Source: Bacillota bacterium
GTDB lineage: Bacteria; Bacillota; Clostridia; Oscillospirales; Acutalibacteraceae
Length of the DNA: 64,000 nt
Direction: 5' to 3'
Assembly: GCA_023418995.1 (NCBI GenBank)
Contig: JAEZYP010000044.1
Span: forward strand, 186,001 to 250,000
This document shows, piece by piece, positions 26,661 through 35,600 of the stretch. Position 1 is the first letter of the stretch. Each line of letters starts with the position of its first letter. The notes under the pieces are model-generated. The model did not search any database and had not been told where the DNA came from. It saw only the letters and a program-made list of their open reading frames with translations. The position numbers and the translations under genes were made by a program.

Positions 26661-28352
26661 ATGCAGTTTTCAAAGCTGAAAAAGCTGTTAAAAAGATATT
26701 TAACCGATACCAATCGATTTTTATATATTGTAGGCATTCAGAGTGTCAGAATTCTTAAACGTGTTCATCGCAGGTTGTCGCGTTTTTTAAAACCGGTAAC
26801 GGATTTATTGGGTCATTTCTATGCGACTACTGTTGGCAGACAGATACGAAATCTGAAAAAAGAGATACAGTTGATTCATGAAGGGATTGATATTGCCGGA
26901 AGTCGGATCAGGGAAGCCAGAAAAATCGGTTTTGGGCGTACTCTTATCACATATCTTTGGGTTGCAGGGAAAAGCTTTACCCGTCACAAAGAGTTTCTAT
27001 GTTCTATTTTTAACGTGCTTGCTCCGGTGGGTGCAATTGTACTGCTTCTTTTGACGGTGAAATATTGGACTGGCTTAAACTATGGGTTGGTATTGTCTTA
27101 TGATGGGCAGCAGGTTGCGACCATCCAGAACGAAAAGATTTATGAGCAGGCAACCGAAATGGTGAGTCAGCGCATGATTCATGATACGGTTGCAAGTGAT
27201 ATCGGTGTAAAATATACGCCGTCCTTTCAACTGTCCGTTGTTGAACCGAGTAAATACTCACCGGTCAGCTTTGTTTGCGATAAGATTATCCAGCAGTCAA
27301 ACGGTATTATTGAAGAAGCAAGCGGACTTTATGTTGACGGGCAGCTGATGGGTGCCGTAAAAAGCAGTGCAGACCTGCGTTTTATTCTTCAAAATATTTT
27401 AAATAAGGCTCGCGGCAGCGATACGGACGCGACAACTACTTTCTCTCAGGATGTTGAGACAATTACCGGCCTTTTCCCGACTACTACGATCATGACTACA
27501 GACGCTATGAATAAAATGGTTTCGGGTACAACAAAATCAGCGGTGACCTATACGGTTAAAGAGGGAGATACGGTAACATCGATTGCGAAAGCGAATAATA
27601 CAACGATAGCGGAATTGAACAAGATTAACAACAACAAGCTTGGTGACAACTTGCATCCAGGGGATCTTATTACAATACAGGTTCCTACTTCACTGCTCAG
27701 TGTGCAAAAAATGAAGAGTATGGTTTATCGTGTTCCTCTTTCCTACAAAACAGTAACCGTTCCGGATGATTCCCAGTATACAGATTATTCCAAGGTGAAA
27801 AATGAGGGAGTTAGCGGAGTTCAGGAATGCACGGATAAAATTTATTATCTTAACGGCTTGGAATCAAAAAGAGAAATTGTAAAGCGGACGGTTGTTATTC
27901 CATCGGTTGATAAGGTAGTAATTACAGGAACCAAGAAAAGGCCGAAGATCAGTGATCTGGGTGAAAGCACAGGCAAGATGATATGGCCGGTGCCTTCTTT
28001 GCATACGATTACCACATATTTTACGTGGCGATGGGGCAGCTTTCATACGGGTATCGATATCTCGGGTGGGGGCGCATACGGAAAAACCATCATTGCGGCA
28101 GACGGCGGCGTGGTTGTTTCTGCTGGCTGGAGAAACGGGTATGGCAACTGTGTACAAATTCGTCATTCCAGTGGAGTTCAGACCCTGTATGGACACGCCA
28201 GCAAAATTTTGGTAACATCCGGGCAAAAGGTCTCAAAAGGTCAGGCAATCGCTCGTGTTGGCAGTACCGGCAATTCAACGGGTCCCCACTTGCATTTTGA
28301 GGTAATTAAAAATGGAACGCAAGTGAATCCGCTTGGTTACGTAGGCAGATGA
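26661..28352 (+). CDS. LysM, G5 and M23 domain peptidoglycan endopeptidase
   Basis: 563 residues. A basic, helical cytoplasmic N-terminus (about 110 residues) is followed by one membrane segment (114-136), so the rest is outside and anchored. Then come a spacer domain, LysM (about 294-338, TVKEGDTVTSIAKANNTT), a G5-type domain (about 350-420), and a C-terminal LytM/M23 zinc peptidase (440-560) with HTGID at about residue 459 and HLHFE at about 543. It should cut peptide cross-links during wall growth. The WalR-like box upstream fits this role. A terminator follows. Confidence 0.92.
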   Translation: MQFSKLKKLLKRYLTDTNRFLYIVGIQSVRILKRVHRRLSRFLKPVTDLLGHFYATTVGRQIRNLKKEIQLIHEGIDIAGSRIREARKIGFGRTLITYLWVAGKSFTRHKEFLCSIFNVLAPVGAIVLLLLTVKYWTGLNYGLVLSYDGQQVATIQNEKIYEQATEMVSQRMIHDTVASDIGVKYTPSFQLSVVEPSKYSPVSFVCDKIIQQSNGIIEEASGLYVDGQLMGAVKSSADLRFILQNILNKARGSDTDATTTFSQDVETITGLFPTTTIMTTDAMNKMVSGTTKSAVTYTVKEGDTVTSIAKANNTTIAELNKINNNKLGDNLHPGDLITIQVPTSLLSVQKMKSMVYRVPLSYKTVTVPDDSQYTDYSKVKNEGVSGVQECTDKIYYLNGLESKREIVKRTVVIPSVDKVVITGTKKRPKISDLGESTGKMIWPVPSLHTITTYFTWRWGSFHTGIDISGGGAYGKTIIAADGGVVVSAGWRNGYGNCVQIRHSSGVQTLYGHASKILVTSGQKVSKGQAIARVGSTGNSTGPHLHFEVIKNGTQVNPLGYVGR

Positions 28353-28359
28353 ATAATAC

Positions 28360-28407
28360 AAGGAAGCGTTTCTGTATCAATAGCAGACCGCTTCTTTGTT
28401 TTTTATT
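28360..28407 (+). terminator. Intrinsic terminator after the M23 peptidase gene
   Basis: AAGGAAGCG pairs with CGCTTCTTT, an inner TCTG/CAGA extends the stem, and a T-rich tail follows. Confidence 0.75.
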
Positions 28408-28621
28408 TATCAAACGAATAATGATTGCAGTGCTTATTGACTTTTCGTGATATGTGTATTATTATCAATAAGTATGTGATGAATATTGAATTTATTTTGG
28501 AATTATATTCATGATTTACAAATGAAAAAATTTACAACGATTTAATCATGAAAATTGATTTATAATCACTGAAAAAATGCAATAATATAATTGTTTTAAT
28601 TTTAGATTGGAGAGTGCCGCA

Positions 28622-29905
28622 TTGGATAAATTTGTAATTAATGGTGGCAATCGGCTAACCGGTGAAGTTACCATCAGTGGCGCCAAAAATGCTGCTATCG
28701 CAATTATTCCCGCTGTAATTCTTTCAGACGGCATGTGCCGCATTGAAAATATTCCGAATATTACAGATGTTGTATCGATTACCAGAATCCTTTTTGATAT
28801 GGGCGCAAAAATACGGAACATTAATAAATGTACGATAGAAATTGACCCGAGATCGATTCATACCCATGTGGCTTCCTATGAGCTGGCGCGTCATATTCGC
28901 GGTTCCTACTATCTGCTGGGTGCCCTGCTGGGTCGTTGCAAGCATGCGGTGGTGACAATGCCGGGAGGCTGTGATTTCGGTGTTCGCCCGATTGACCAGC
29001 ATTTAAAGGGGTTTGCAGCTTTGGGGGCAACCTATAAAGTGGAAGGCGGCATGGTGGATGTAAACGCAAAAAATTTAAACGGGGCCAATATTTATCTTGA
29101 TGTTGTTTCCGTGGGCGCCACTGTAAATATTATTCTTGCAGCCGTAAAGGCCAAGGGTATGACGGTCATTGAAAATGCTGCAAAGGAACCGCATATTGTT
29201 GATCTTGCCAATTTTTTAAACTCTATGGGCGCCGACATTCGGGGCGCCGGTACCGACGTAATTAAAATTTATGGGGTCGAGCACCTCAACGGCACTACCT
29301 ATTCTATTATTCCTGATCAAATTGAGGCTGGCACATACATGGTTGCCGCTGCAGCGACCGGCGGTGATGTGTTGGTTAAAAATGTTATCCCGAAGCATTT
29401 GGAATCCATTTCTGCCAAGCTGGAGGAAATGGGCGTAACGGTTGAAGAATACGATGATGCTGTACGGGTAATCCGTAAGGGTAAACTGAATAAATGCAAT
29501 ATTAAGACAATGCCGCATCCGGGTTTTCCCACTGACATGCAGCCGCAGATCGCGGTTTTGCTGTCTATCGCAAACGGAACAAGTATTATTAATGAAAGTG
29601 TATGGGATAACCGTTTTCGGTATGTGGAAGAGTTGAAGAGGATGGGCGCCCAGATTTCTGTGGACGGAAAGCTTGCGGTTTTTGAGGGGATTGACCACCT
29701 GAACGCAGCGCCGGTCAAAGCGACTGATTTACGCGCGGGAGCAGCGATGCTGATTGCGGCGCTGGCGGCAAAAGGTACCTCGCAGGTGGAAGATATTAAT
29801 CATATTGAACGCGGATATGAAGATGTAGAAGAGAAGCTTGCCCAATTAGGTGCCGATATCAAGCGGGTTCATGTTCCGGAAACATCCATCGCACAGGTTG
29901 TATAA
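28622..29905 (+). CDS. murA: UDP-N-acetylglucosamine 1-carboxyvinyltransferase MurA
   Basis: 427 residues. First committed step of peptidoglycan synthesis: transfers enolpyruvate from PEP to UDP-GlcNAc. The N-terminal ISGAKNAA binds substrate. The active-site Cys117 lies in MPGGCDFGVRPID, so the enzyme should be fosfomycin sensitive. The TTG at 28622 with GGAGAG 7 nt upstream gives the correct family N-terminus MDKFVINGG; the TTG at 28607 overlaps that site. Neighbours (wall hydrolase, walJ) also concern the envelope. Confidence 0.96.
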   Translation: MDKFVINGGNRLTGEVTISGAKNAAIAIIPAVILSDGMCRIENIPNITDVVSITRILFDMGAKIRNINKCTIEIDPRSIHTHVASYELARHIRGSYYLLGALLGRCKHAVVTMPGGCDFGVRPIDQHLKGFAALGATYKVEGGMVDVNAKNLNGANIYLDVVSVGATVNIILAAVKAKGMTVIENAAKEPHIVDLANFLNSMGADIRGAGTDVIKIYGVEHLNGTTYSIIPDQIEAGTYMVAAAATGGDVLVKNVIPKHLESISAKLEEMGVTVEEYDDAVRVIRKGKLNKCNIKTMPHPGFPTDMQPQIAVLLSIANGTSIINESVWDNRFRYVEELKRMGAQISVDGKLAVFEGIDHLNAAPVKATDLRAGAAMLIAALAAKGTSQVEDINHIERGYEDVEEKLAQLGADIKRVHVPETSIAQVV

Positions 29906-29971
29906 AAATAAGACAGGAATAGGATGGGGATAGACGTCGGTCTTTCCCTTTTCTCTTTTACGGAGGTATTC

Positions 29972-30766
29972 ATGACACGGTTTTGTCCGCTTTTCAGCGG
30001 AAGCAGCGGGAACAGTTATTACATAGGGTCGGCAACGACCGGAATTCTTATTGACGCGGGCAGGTCCGCAAAACAGCTGACGAACATGCTGACTTTATGC
30101 GGAATTGAAATGAGCGCAATACAGGCGATTTTTATAACACATGAACATTCCGACCACATCAGCGGTCTGCGTGTTCTTGCGTCTAGATACCATATTAAGG
30201 TGTTTTCCTCCGCAGGCACTTTGAGCGCTTTGCAGGATATGGGATGCTTGAACGGGAATTTTGAGAGTCTTGAAATAGGGTCGGGAGGCGCGGAGTTGGC
30301 CGATATGCTTGTAAAGCCCTTTCGAACCTCTCACGACAGCGCGGAAAGCATCGGATACCGGATTCAAACATCTGACGGCAGAAATATCAGTATTTCAACC
30401 GACTTGGGGTATATGTCCGAGGAGGTTCGGAATGCGCTGTTTGGAGCAGATTTGGTTGTTTTAGAGTCAAACCATGATGTTGGTATGTTGAAAAACGGGC
30501 CTTATCCTTACCCGCTGAAAAGGCGAATTCTGTCTGACACCGGGCACCTTTCCAATGCTGCCTGTGCGGATGAGCTTTGCGGTCTGGCACAAAAGGGGAC
30601 TACGCGTTTTGTCTTGGCGCATCTAAGCTCAGAGAACAATACACCGGAGTTGGCGTATCAAACTGCGCTGTGTTCGTTGTCTATGTCAGGGATGAGGCAG
30701 GGGGTTGATTATGAGCTTTCTGTCGCGCCAAGAGAGAATACGAATGGAAAAGTTATGATATTTTAG
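29972..30766 (+). CDS. walJ: MBL-fold hydrolase WalJ/YycJ
   Basis: 264 residues. Metallo-beta-lactamase fold with HEHSDH as metal motif, plus later H and D ligands (TSHDS, STDLG). N-terminus MTRFCPLFSGSSGNSYYI is the YycJ signature. In Bacillus yycJ sits in the walRK operon and rlmH is close, an order partly kept here as walJ then rlmH. The exact substrate is uncertain; relatives are 5'-3' exonucleases. ATG 29972 has ACGGAGG upstream. Confidence 0.92.
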   Translation: MTRFCPLFSGSSGNSYYIGSATTGILIDAGRSAKQLTNMLTLCGIEMSAIQAIFITHEHSDHISGLRVLASRYHIKVFSSAGTLSALQDMGCLNGNFESLEIGSGGAELADMLVKPFRTSHDSAESIGYRIQTSDGRNISISTDLGYMSEEVRNALFGADLVVLESNHDVGMLKNGPYPYPLKRRILSDTGHLSNAACADELCGLAQKGTTRFVLAHLSSENNTPELAYQTALCSLSMSGMRQGVDYELSVAPRENTNGKVMIF

Positions 30767-30775
30767 GAGATTTTA

Positions 30776-31255
30776 ATGGTAACGGTTCAAATTATATGTG
30801 TCGGCAGGTTAAAGGAAACGTTCTGGCGGGAAGCCTGCGCGGAGTATGGTAAGCGGCTTCAGTTGTTCTGCAAGTTTAACATTGTGGAGCTTGCAGAAAC
30901 TAAATTGCCGGATCAAGCTTCTGAAACGCAGATAGCGGCCGCGCTGAAGGATGAAGGCAAGAGACTTCTTGCCGCGGCAGGGAATTCTTTGCTCTTTGCG
31001 ATGTGTATTGAAGGCAGGCAGCTTTCCTCTGAACAGCTTGCAGAGAAGATCAGTACAGCCTGTATTAGCGGTGTCAGCGCGATAAGCTTTATGATTGGCA
31101 GTTCATTTGGGCTGAGCGATGAAGTAAAGCAATCTGCTGTTTTTAAGCTTTCCATGTCTCCGATGACTTTTCCGCACCAGTTGGCTAGAGTGATGCTCTG
31201 TGAACAAATATATCGGGCTTTCCAGATTAATAATCACGGAAAATATCACAAATAA
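30776..31255 (+). CDS. rlmH: 23S rRNA pseudouridine-1915 N3-methyltransferase RlmH
   Basis: 159 residues, a small SPOUT methyltransferase. The C-terminal trefoil knot is visible in SFMIGSSFGLSDEV and the tail LARVMLCEQIYRAFQINNHGKYHK, which is strongly conserved. It modifies helix 69 of 23S rRNA. It starts 9 nt after walJ with AGGAG within that gap. Confidence 0.97.
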   Translation: MVTVQIICVGRLKETFWREACAEYGKRLQLFCKFNIVELAETKLPDQASETQIAAALKDEGKRLLAAAGNSLLFAMCIEGRQLSSEQLAEKISTACISGVSAISFMIGSSFGLSDEVKQSAVFKLSMSPMTFPHQLARVMLCEQIYRAFQINNHGKYHK

Positions 31256-31295
31256 GATTTATCGGGAGCATATTCTAGGGAAAAGGAAAGGGGGA

Positions 31296-31330
31296 CTTTT
31301 GCAGGATTGAAGTATCAATTCTGCAAAAAG
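31296..31330 (+). repeat. Strong inverted repeat between rlmH and glnA
   Basis: TTTTGCAG-G-ATTGA pairs with TCAAT-T-CTGCAAAA, 14 pairs including one G-T, 4-nt loop. No T run follows on the plus strand. It may be a 3' hairpin of the rlmH mRNA or a protein-binding site about 70 bp before the glnA promoter. Confidence 0.6.
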
Positions 31331-31400
31331 ACGGAAAATAGGGACTGCGGGATAAAAATTTGTGCATAAAAATGAAATGTGTCTTTCAAATTAAAAGATA

Positions 31401-31429
31401 TTGACACTGTAAATCAAATCATATAAAAT
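31401..31429 (+). promoter_or_regulatory. SigA promoter of glnA
   Basis: TTGACA, 17-bp spacer, TAAAAT. The leader to the TTG start is about 88 nt. Confidence 0.72.
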
Positions 31430-31466
31430 ATAGATAATACAAAAAGTAAATTAAAAAATTACGTAG

Positions 31467-31510
31467 ACAAGGAGGTTCTGAATAAGAGCAGCCTTGTTAT
31501 TTTATTTTTA
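31467..31510 (+). promoter_or_regulatory. Leader hairpin with T-rich tail before glnA (possible attenuator)
   Basis: ACAAGG pairs with CCTTGT, inner TCT/AGA adds stem, and TATTTTATTTTTA follows just before the glnA ribosome binding site. This is a terminator-like hairpin in the right place for control by the ANTAR protein encoded downstream. I could not identify the paired hexaloop motif expected of ANTAR targets. Confidence 0.5.
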
Positions 31511-31523
31511 GGGAGGTATTCAC

Positions 31524-32855
31524 TTGAGCAAGTATACGAAGGACGAAATTATCCAAATGATTGAGGAGAATGACGTACGGTTTATTAGAATGCAGTTTAC
31601 CGATATACTTGGAACCATGAAGAATGTGGCGATTACGGCAAGTCAGATTGAAAAAGCTCTGGATAATAAGGTAATGTTCGATGGATCCTCCATTGAGGGG
31701 TTTGTACGAATTGAAGAATCCGATATGTGTCTGAGACCGGATTTGGATACCTTTGTTATTTTGCCCTGGCACACACAGAACGGAAGAGTTGCCCGGTTTA
31801 TCTGCGATGTTTATACACCGGACGGGCAGCCGTTTGAAGGGGACCCGCGTTATATTCTGCGTAAGACAATCGAAGAAGCTGCAAATCTTGGCTACTCCTT
31901 TAATGTGGGGCCGGAGGCGGAATTCTTTTTATTTAATACGGATGAATTTGGTCATCCGACTACTGTTACGCACGATACGGCAGGCTATTTCGATTTGGGT
32001 CCTTCCGACATGGGAGAGGCGGCTCGGCGCGATATCTGCCTGAATCTTGAGGATATGGGATTTGAAATTGAGGCTTCCCACCATGAGGTGGCGATCGCGC
32101 AGCATGAAATCGACTTTAAATACAGCGAGGCACTGTCTGCCGCAGACAATATCCTTACGTTTAAAATGATTGTAAAATGGTGTGCCGATACGCATGGACT
32201 TTGTGCAACCTTTATGCCAAAGCCTGTTTTTGGTCGTGCTGGCTCCGGGATGCACACCAATATGTCTTTGTTCAAGGATGGAGAAAACGCTTTCTATAAT
32301 CCCCAAAGCGAAACCGGGCTGAGCCATGTTGCCTATAATTTTATAGCCGGTATTATGAAGCACATTAAGGGAATCTGTGCCATTACGAATCCGCTTGTCA
32401 ATTCCTACAAGCGTCTGGTACCCGGCTACGAAGCTCCGTGTTATATTGCTTGGACGTTAAGCAATCGGAGCGCACTAATCCGTGTACCTGCTTCCCGCGG
32501 TCTAGGAACTCGTGTGGAGCTGCGCAATCCGGATTCGGCATGCAACCCCTATCTGTCTCTTGCGGTTCTGCTTGCGGCGGGGCTTGACGGTATAAAGAAT
32601 GATCTGATGCCGCCCGAGGCTGTTTCCGCCAATATTTACGATATTGAAAAAGAAGAGAGAATCGCTTCGGGAATAGACAGTCTTCCGTTTGATCTGAATA
32701 ACGCAATAGAAGAAATGAAATCGGATCCATTTATAAAAGAGGTGCTGGGAGACCATGTATTCAGCAAATACACGGAAGCAAAAGAAAAAGAATGGTATGA
32801 TTTCTCGACTACGGTTACGGAATGGGAATTGGGCCAATACCTTAATAAATTTTGA
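31524..32855 (+). CDS. glnA: Glutamine synthetase type I (GSI-alpha)
   Basis: 443 residues, the length of the Bacillus-type enzyme. It makes glutamine from glutamate, ammonia and ATP. The beta-Grasp domain has [10 protein letters not shown] and [10 protein letters not shown]. The catalytic domain has the metal glutamates in GPEAEFFLF and the [27 protein letters not shown] loop. It lacks the insertion and adenylylation site of the enterobacterial form. The TTG start has GGGAGG upstream. The next gene is an ANTAR regulator. It is the head of a region rich in glutamine-using enzymes. Confidence 0.97.
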   Translation: MSKYTKDEIIQMIEENDVRFIRMQFTDILGTMKNVAITASQIEKALDNKVMFDGSSIEGFVRIEESDMCLRPDLDTFVILPWHTQNGRVARFICDVYTPDGQPFEGDPRYILRKTIEEAANLGYSFNVGPEAEFFLFNTDEFGHPTTVTHDTAGYFDLGPSDMGEAARRDICLNLEDMGFEIEASHHEVAIAQHEIDFKYSEALSAADNILTFKMIVKWCADTHGLCATFMPKPVFGRAGSGMHTNMSLFKDGENAFYNPQSETGLSHVAYNFIAGIMKHIKGICAITNPLVNSYKRLVPGYEAPCYIAWTLSNRSALIRVPASRGLGTRVELRNPDSACNPYLSLAVLLAAGLDGIKNDLMPPEAVSANIYDIEKEERIASGIDSLPFDLNNAIEEMKSDPFIKEVLGDHVFSKYTEAKEKEWYDFSTTVTEWELGQYLNKF

Positions 32856-32903
32856 TTTGATTAATGATGGACTACTCATTTCTAACCACGGAGTTGTTAA
32901 AAT

Positions 32904-33446
32904 ATGAGCAGTATTCTTGTTGCAAATTCAAGCCTGGACAATGCAAAAAAGATTGCGGCGGTGCTGCGCTCGGGAGGGTTGAATGTCAGTTCCGTATGCT
33001 CCACAGGAGCGCAGGCAATTGATTTTACCAATCGGCACTATCAGGGCGGAGTGGTTGTCTGCAGTGAAAAGCTGTTGGATATGCCGGCGATTAATCTCGT
33101 CAGGCTTGCCGGATCTGGCTATGATTTTCTGTTTCTTGCCAAATCGCCGCTGCCCGCCATTGTAAACTATCCATCCTGCGTCAGCCTGATGATTCCGATT
33201 AACCGGATGGCTCTGCTTTCTACGGTAAATATGCTGCTGAATCTATCTGATTACAGCAGCCTGAATATAAAAAAGAGGATTGCCGCAGGAAATTACGAAG
33301 AAAAACAGATTCTTGAAAAGGCGAAAAATATTTTGATAGAGCGAAATAATTTTTCGGAAGCTCAGGCACACCGCTTTATTCAGAAAAAGAGTATGGATAC
33401 CGGGAAAAAGATAATCGAAACTGCGATGATTATTCTGTATGAATAA
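32904..33446 (+). CDS. ANTAR-domain antiterminator with degenerate receiver (NitR-like)
   Basis: 180 residues. Residues 1-115 have a receiver-like fold. The usual acidic pair is replaced by LVANSS, and no Asp occupies the phosphoacceptor strand end (VVVCSEK), so phosphorylation is unlikely. Residues 125-180 form an ANTAR RNA-binding domain (EEKQILEKAKNILIERNNFSEAQAHRFIQKKSMDTGKKIIETA). ANTAR proteins bind nascent RNA and block terminators. A glnA-linked protein of this type (NitR) is described in solventogenic Clostridium. The likely target is the glnA leader and possibly other nitrogen genes; this is inference. ACGGAG precedes the ATG. Confidence 0.85.
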   Translation: MSSILVANSSLDNAKKIAAVLRSGGLNVSSVCSTGAQAIDFTNRHYQGGVVVCSEKLLDMPAINLVRLAGSGYDFLFLAKSPLPAIVNYPSCVSLMIPINRMALLSTVNMLLNLSDYSSLNIKKRIAAGNYEEKQILEKAKNILIERNNFSEAQAHRFIQKKSMDTGKKIIETAMIILYE

Positions 33447-33459
33447 GGGAGGTTAGTTC

Positions 33460-34293
33460 ATGGTTTTTACGAAAATGCAGGGTATTGGAAACGATTATAT
33501 CTATTTCAACTGTTTTGAAGAAAAGGTAGAAGAGCCTTCTAAACTTTCCGTCAGACTGAGTGACCGGCATTTCGGTATTGGTTCTGACGGAATTATTCTG
33601 ATTGAACCATCCGATAAAGCGGACTGCCGCATGGATATTTACAACGCAGACGGTTCACAGGCAATGATGTGCGGCAACGGAATTCGATGTGTGGGGAAAT
33701 ATGTCTATGAGCGCGGGATAGTGAAAAAGGAAGTCCTGAAGGTAGATACCATGAGCGGGGTTAAAACGCTGCGTCTGGATGTGAAAAACGACGTAGTAGC
33801 TTCCGTAACTGTAGACATGGGTTCGCCGATTTTTCGGGCTGCTGAAATACCGGTTCTTTTTCCCAGAGATGAAGTAATCAACGAGGCGATAAAGGTTGAT
33901 TCCAGAGATTATCGAGTGACCTGCGTTTCCATGGGGAATCCGCATTGTGTGATGTTTGTCGATGATACGGAGAAAATTTACCTAAATGATCTTGGACCCA
34001 AATTTGAAAGCCTGGATATCTTTCCACGCCGCGCGAATATAGAATTTGTTCAAATATTGAATAAAAATGAGATTAATATGCGTGTATGGGAACGAGGTTC
34101 GGGTGAAACCTGGGCTTGCGGTACCGGCGCGTGTGCTTCCGCGGTTGCGGCCGCCGTCAACAAATTAACCAGCCGGCGGGTAACCGTTCATTTACCAGGC
34201 GGTGATTTGGAAATTGACTGGGACGAGAAAACAGACAGTGTATTTATGAAGGGGCCGGCCGCGTTTGTCTTTGACGGAACTGTAGAAATCTGA
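33460..34293 (+). CDS. dapF: Diaminopimelate epimerase
   Basis: 277 residues. Converts LL- to meso-diaminopimelate for lysine and peptidoglycan. The two catalytic cysteines lie in MMCGNGIRCVGKY and ETWACGTGACAS. It starts 13 nt after the ANTAR gene with GGGAGG upstream. dapL, which makes its substrate, follows. Confidence 0.97.
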   Translation: MVFTKMQGIGNDYIYFNCFEEKVEEPSKLSVRLSDRHFGIGSDGIILIEPSDKADCRMDIYNADGSQAMMCGNGIRCVGKYVYERGIVKKEVLKVDTMSGVKTLRLDVKNDVVASVTVDMGSPIFRAAEIPVLFPRDEVINEAIKVDSRDYRVTCVSMGNPHCVMFVDDTEKIYLNDLGPKFESLDIFPRRANIEFVQILNKNEINMRVWERGSGETWACGTGACASAVAAAVNKLTSRRVTVHLPGGDLEIDWDEKTDSVFMKGPAAFVFDGTVEI

Positions 34294-34299
34294 TATAAT
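34271..34299 (+). promoter_or_regulatory. SigA promoter of dapL
   Basis: TTGACG, 17-bp spacer, TATAAT with upstream TG (extended -10). It lies at the 3' end of dapF, so dapL can be transcribed separately. Confidence 0.75.
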
Positions 34300-34340
34300 G
34301 TATTTATATACAGAAAAATGAATGAAAGGTTGTTGCGAAT

Positions 34341-35558
34341 ATGCTAAAGGTGAATGAGAATTTTGTCAAATTACCTGCAAGCTATCTGTTTGTAGATATT
34401 GCGGCAAGGGTGAATGAATTTTCTAAACTGCATCCGGAAACTGAAATTATCCGGTTGGGAATTGGTGATGTAACACGCCCGCTTCCTAAGGCTGTTGTTA
34501 CTGCGATGAAAAAAGCGGCGGATGAAATGGGGGAGGCGAGCGGCTTTCACGGTTATGGACCGGAAGCCGGCTATTCCTTTCTGCGCAGAGCGATCGCGGA
34601 AAATGATTATCAAAAGCGCGGCGTTTCGATAGATTTGGATGAGATTTTTGTCAGCGATGGTGCAAAAAGCGACACGGGGAGCATCGGCGATATTTTTAGC
34701 GTCGATAACACTGTTGCGGTTTGTGACCCGGTATACCCGGTTTATGTGGATACCAACGTGATGGCGGGAAGAGCCGGAGAATACACAGAAGGCAAGGGCT
34801 GGAACAAGATTGTCTATATGCCGTGCCGCAAGGAAAACAACTTTCTTCCCGAAATTCCAAAGGAACATGCGGATATTATTTATCTTTGCTTTCCAAACAA
34901 TCCTTCCGGCACTGGAATCAGCCGAAGCGAATTAAAAAAGTGGGTGGATTATGCGCTGACCAATCAGTCGCTGATCCTTTATGACGCAGCGTATGAAGCG
35001 TTTATAACAGAAGAGGACATGCCGCACAGCATCTTTGAGATCGACGGAGCCAAAAAGTGTGCAATCGAATTCCGGAGCTTTTCAAAAACTGCGGGCTTTA
35101 CCGGGACGCGTTGCGCCTTTACCGTAATTCCCAAAGAACTGACCTATGGAGGAGTTTCGTTGAATAAGCTTTGGGACAGGCGTCAGTCCACCAAAATGAA
35201 CGGGGTGTCCTATGTCGTTCAGCGCGGCGCCGAGGCGGTTTATTCAGAAGAAGGTATGCGTGAAGTCAGAGAGAATATCGAGTATTACTTAAATAATGCC
35301 CGAATCATTAAAAACGGTTTGGAAAATGCGGGATTTGAGGTTTACGGCGGAGTCAATTCTCCCTATGTCTGGTTGAAAACACCGGATAATTATACATCGT
35401 GGGACTTCTTTGATCTGTTACTGGAAAAAACAGGCGTCGTTGGAACACCGGGCTCCGGCTTCGGGGAAAACGGAGAAGGCTATTTTCGCCTGACTTCCTT
35501 TAATACAAAAGAGAATACGCAAAGAGCAGTCGAAAGAATCGTGAAATCTTTTAAGTAA
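34341..35558 (+). CDS. dapL: LL-diaminopimelate aminotransferase
   Basis: 405 residues. Class I PLP aminotransferase that turns tetrahydrodipicolinate directly into LL-DAP, bypassing succinylated or acetylated intermediates. The PLP lysine lies in [12 protein letters not shown]. The N-terminus [21 protein letters not shown] and [19 protein letters not shown] are typical of DapL. Pairing with dapF shows the aminotransferase version of lysine synthesis, frequent in Clostridia. AAAGGTTG precedes the ATG. Confidence 0.96.
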   Translation: MLKVNENFVKLPASYLFVDIAARVNEFSKLHPETEIIRLGIGDVTRPLPKAVVTAMKKAADEMGEASGFHGYGPEAGYSFLRRAIAENDYQKRGVSIDLDEIFVSDGAKSDTGSIGDIFSVDNTVAVCDPVYPVYVDTNVMAGRAGEYTEGKGWNKIVYMPCRKENNFLPEIPKEHADIIYLCFPNNPSGTGISRSELKKWVDYALTNQSLILYDAAYEAFITEEDMPHSIFEIDGAKKCAIEFRSFSKTAGFTGTRCAFTVIPKELTYGGVSLNKLWDRRQSTKMNGVSYVVQRGAEAVYSEEGMREVRENIEYYLNNARIIKNGLENAGFEVYGGVNSPYVWLKTPDNYTSWDFFDLLLEKTGVVGTPGSGFGENGEGYFRLTSFNTKENTQRAVERIVKSFK

Positions 35559-35600
35559 AAGAAATAGAAGCTGTTTATTAAAAGAATGGTTGGTGATAAA

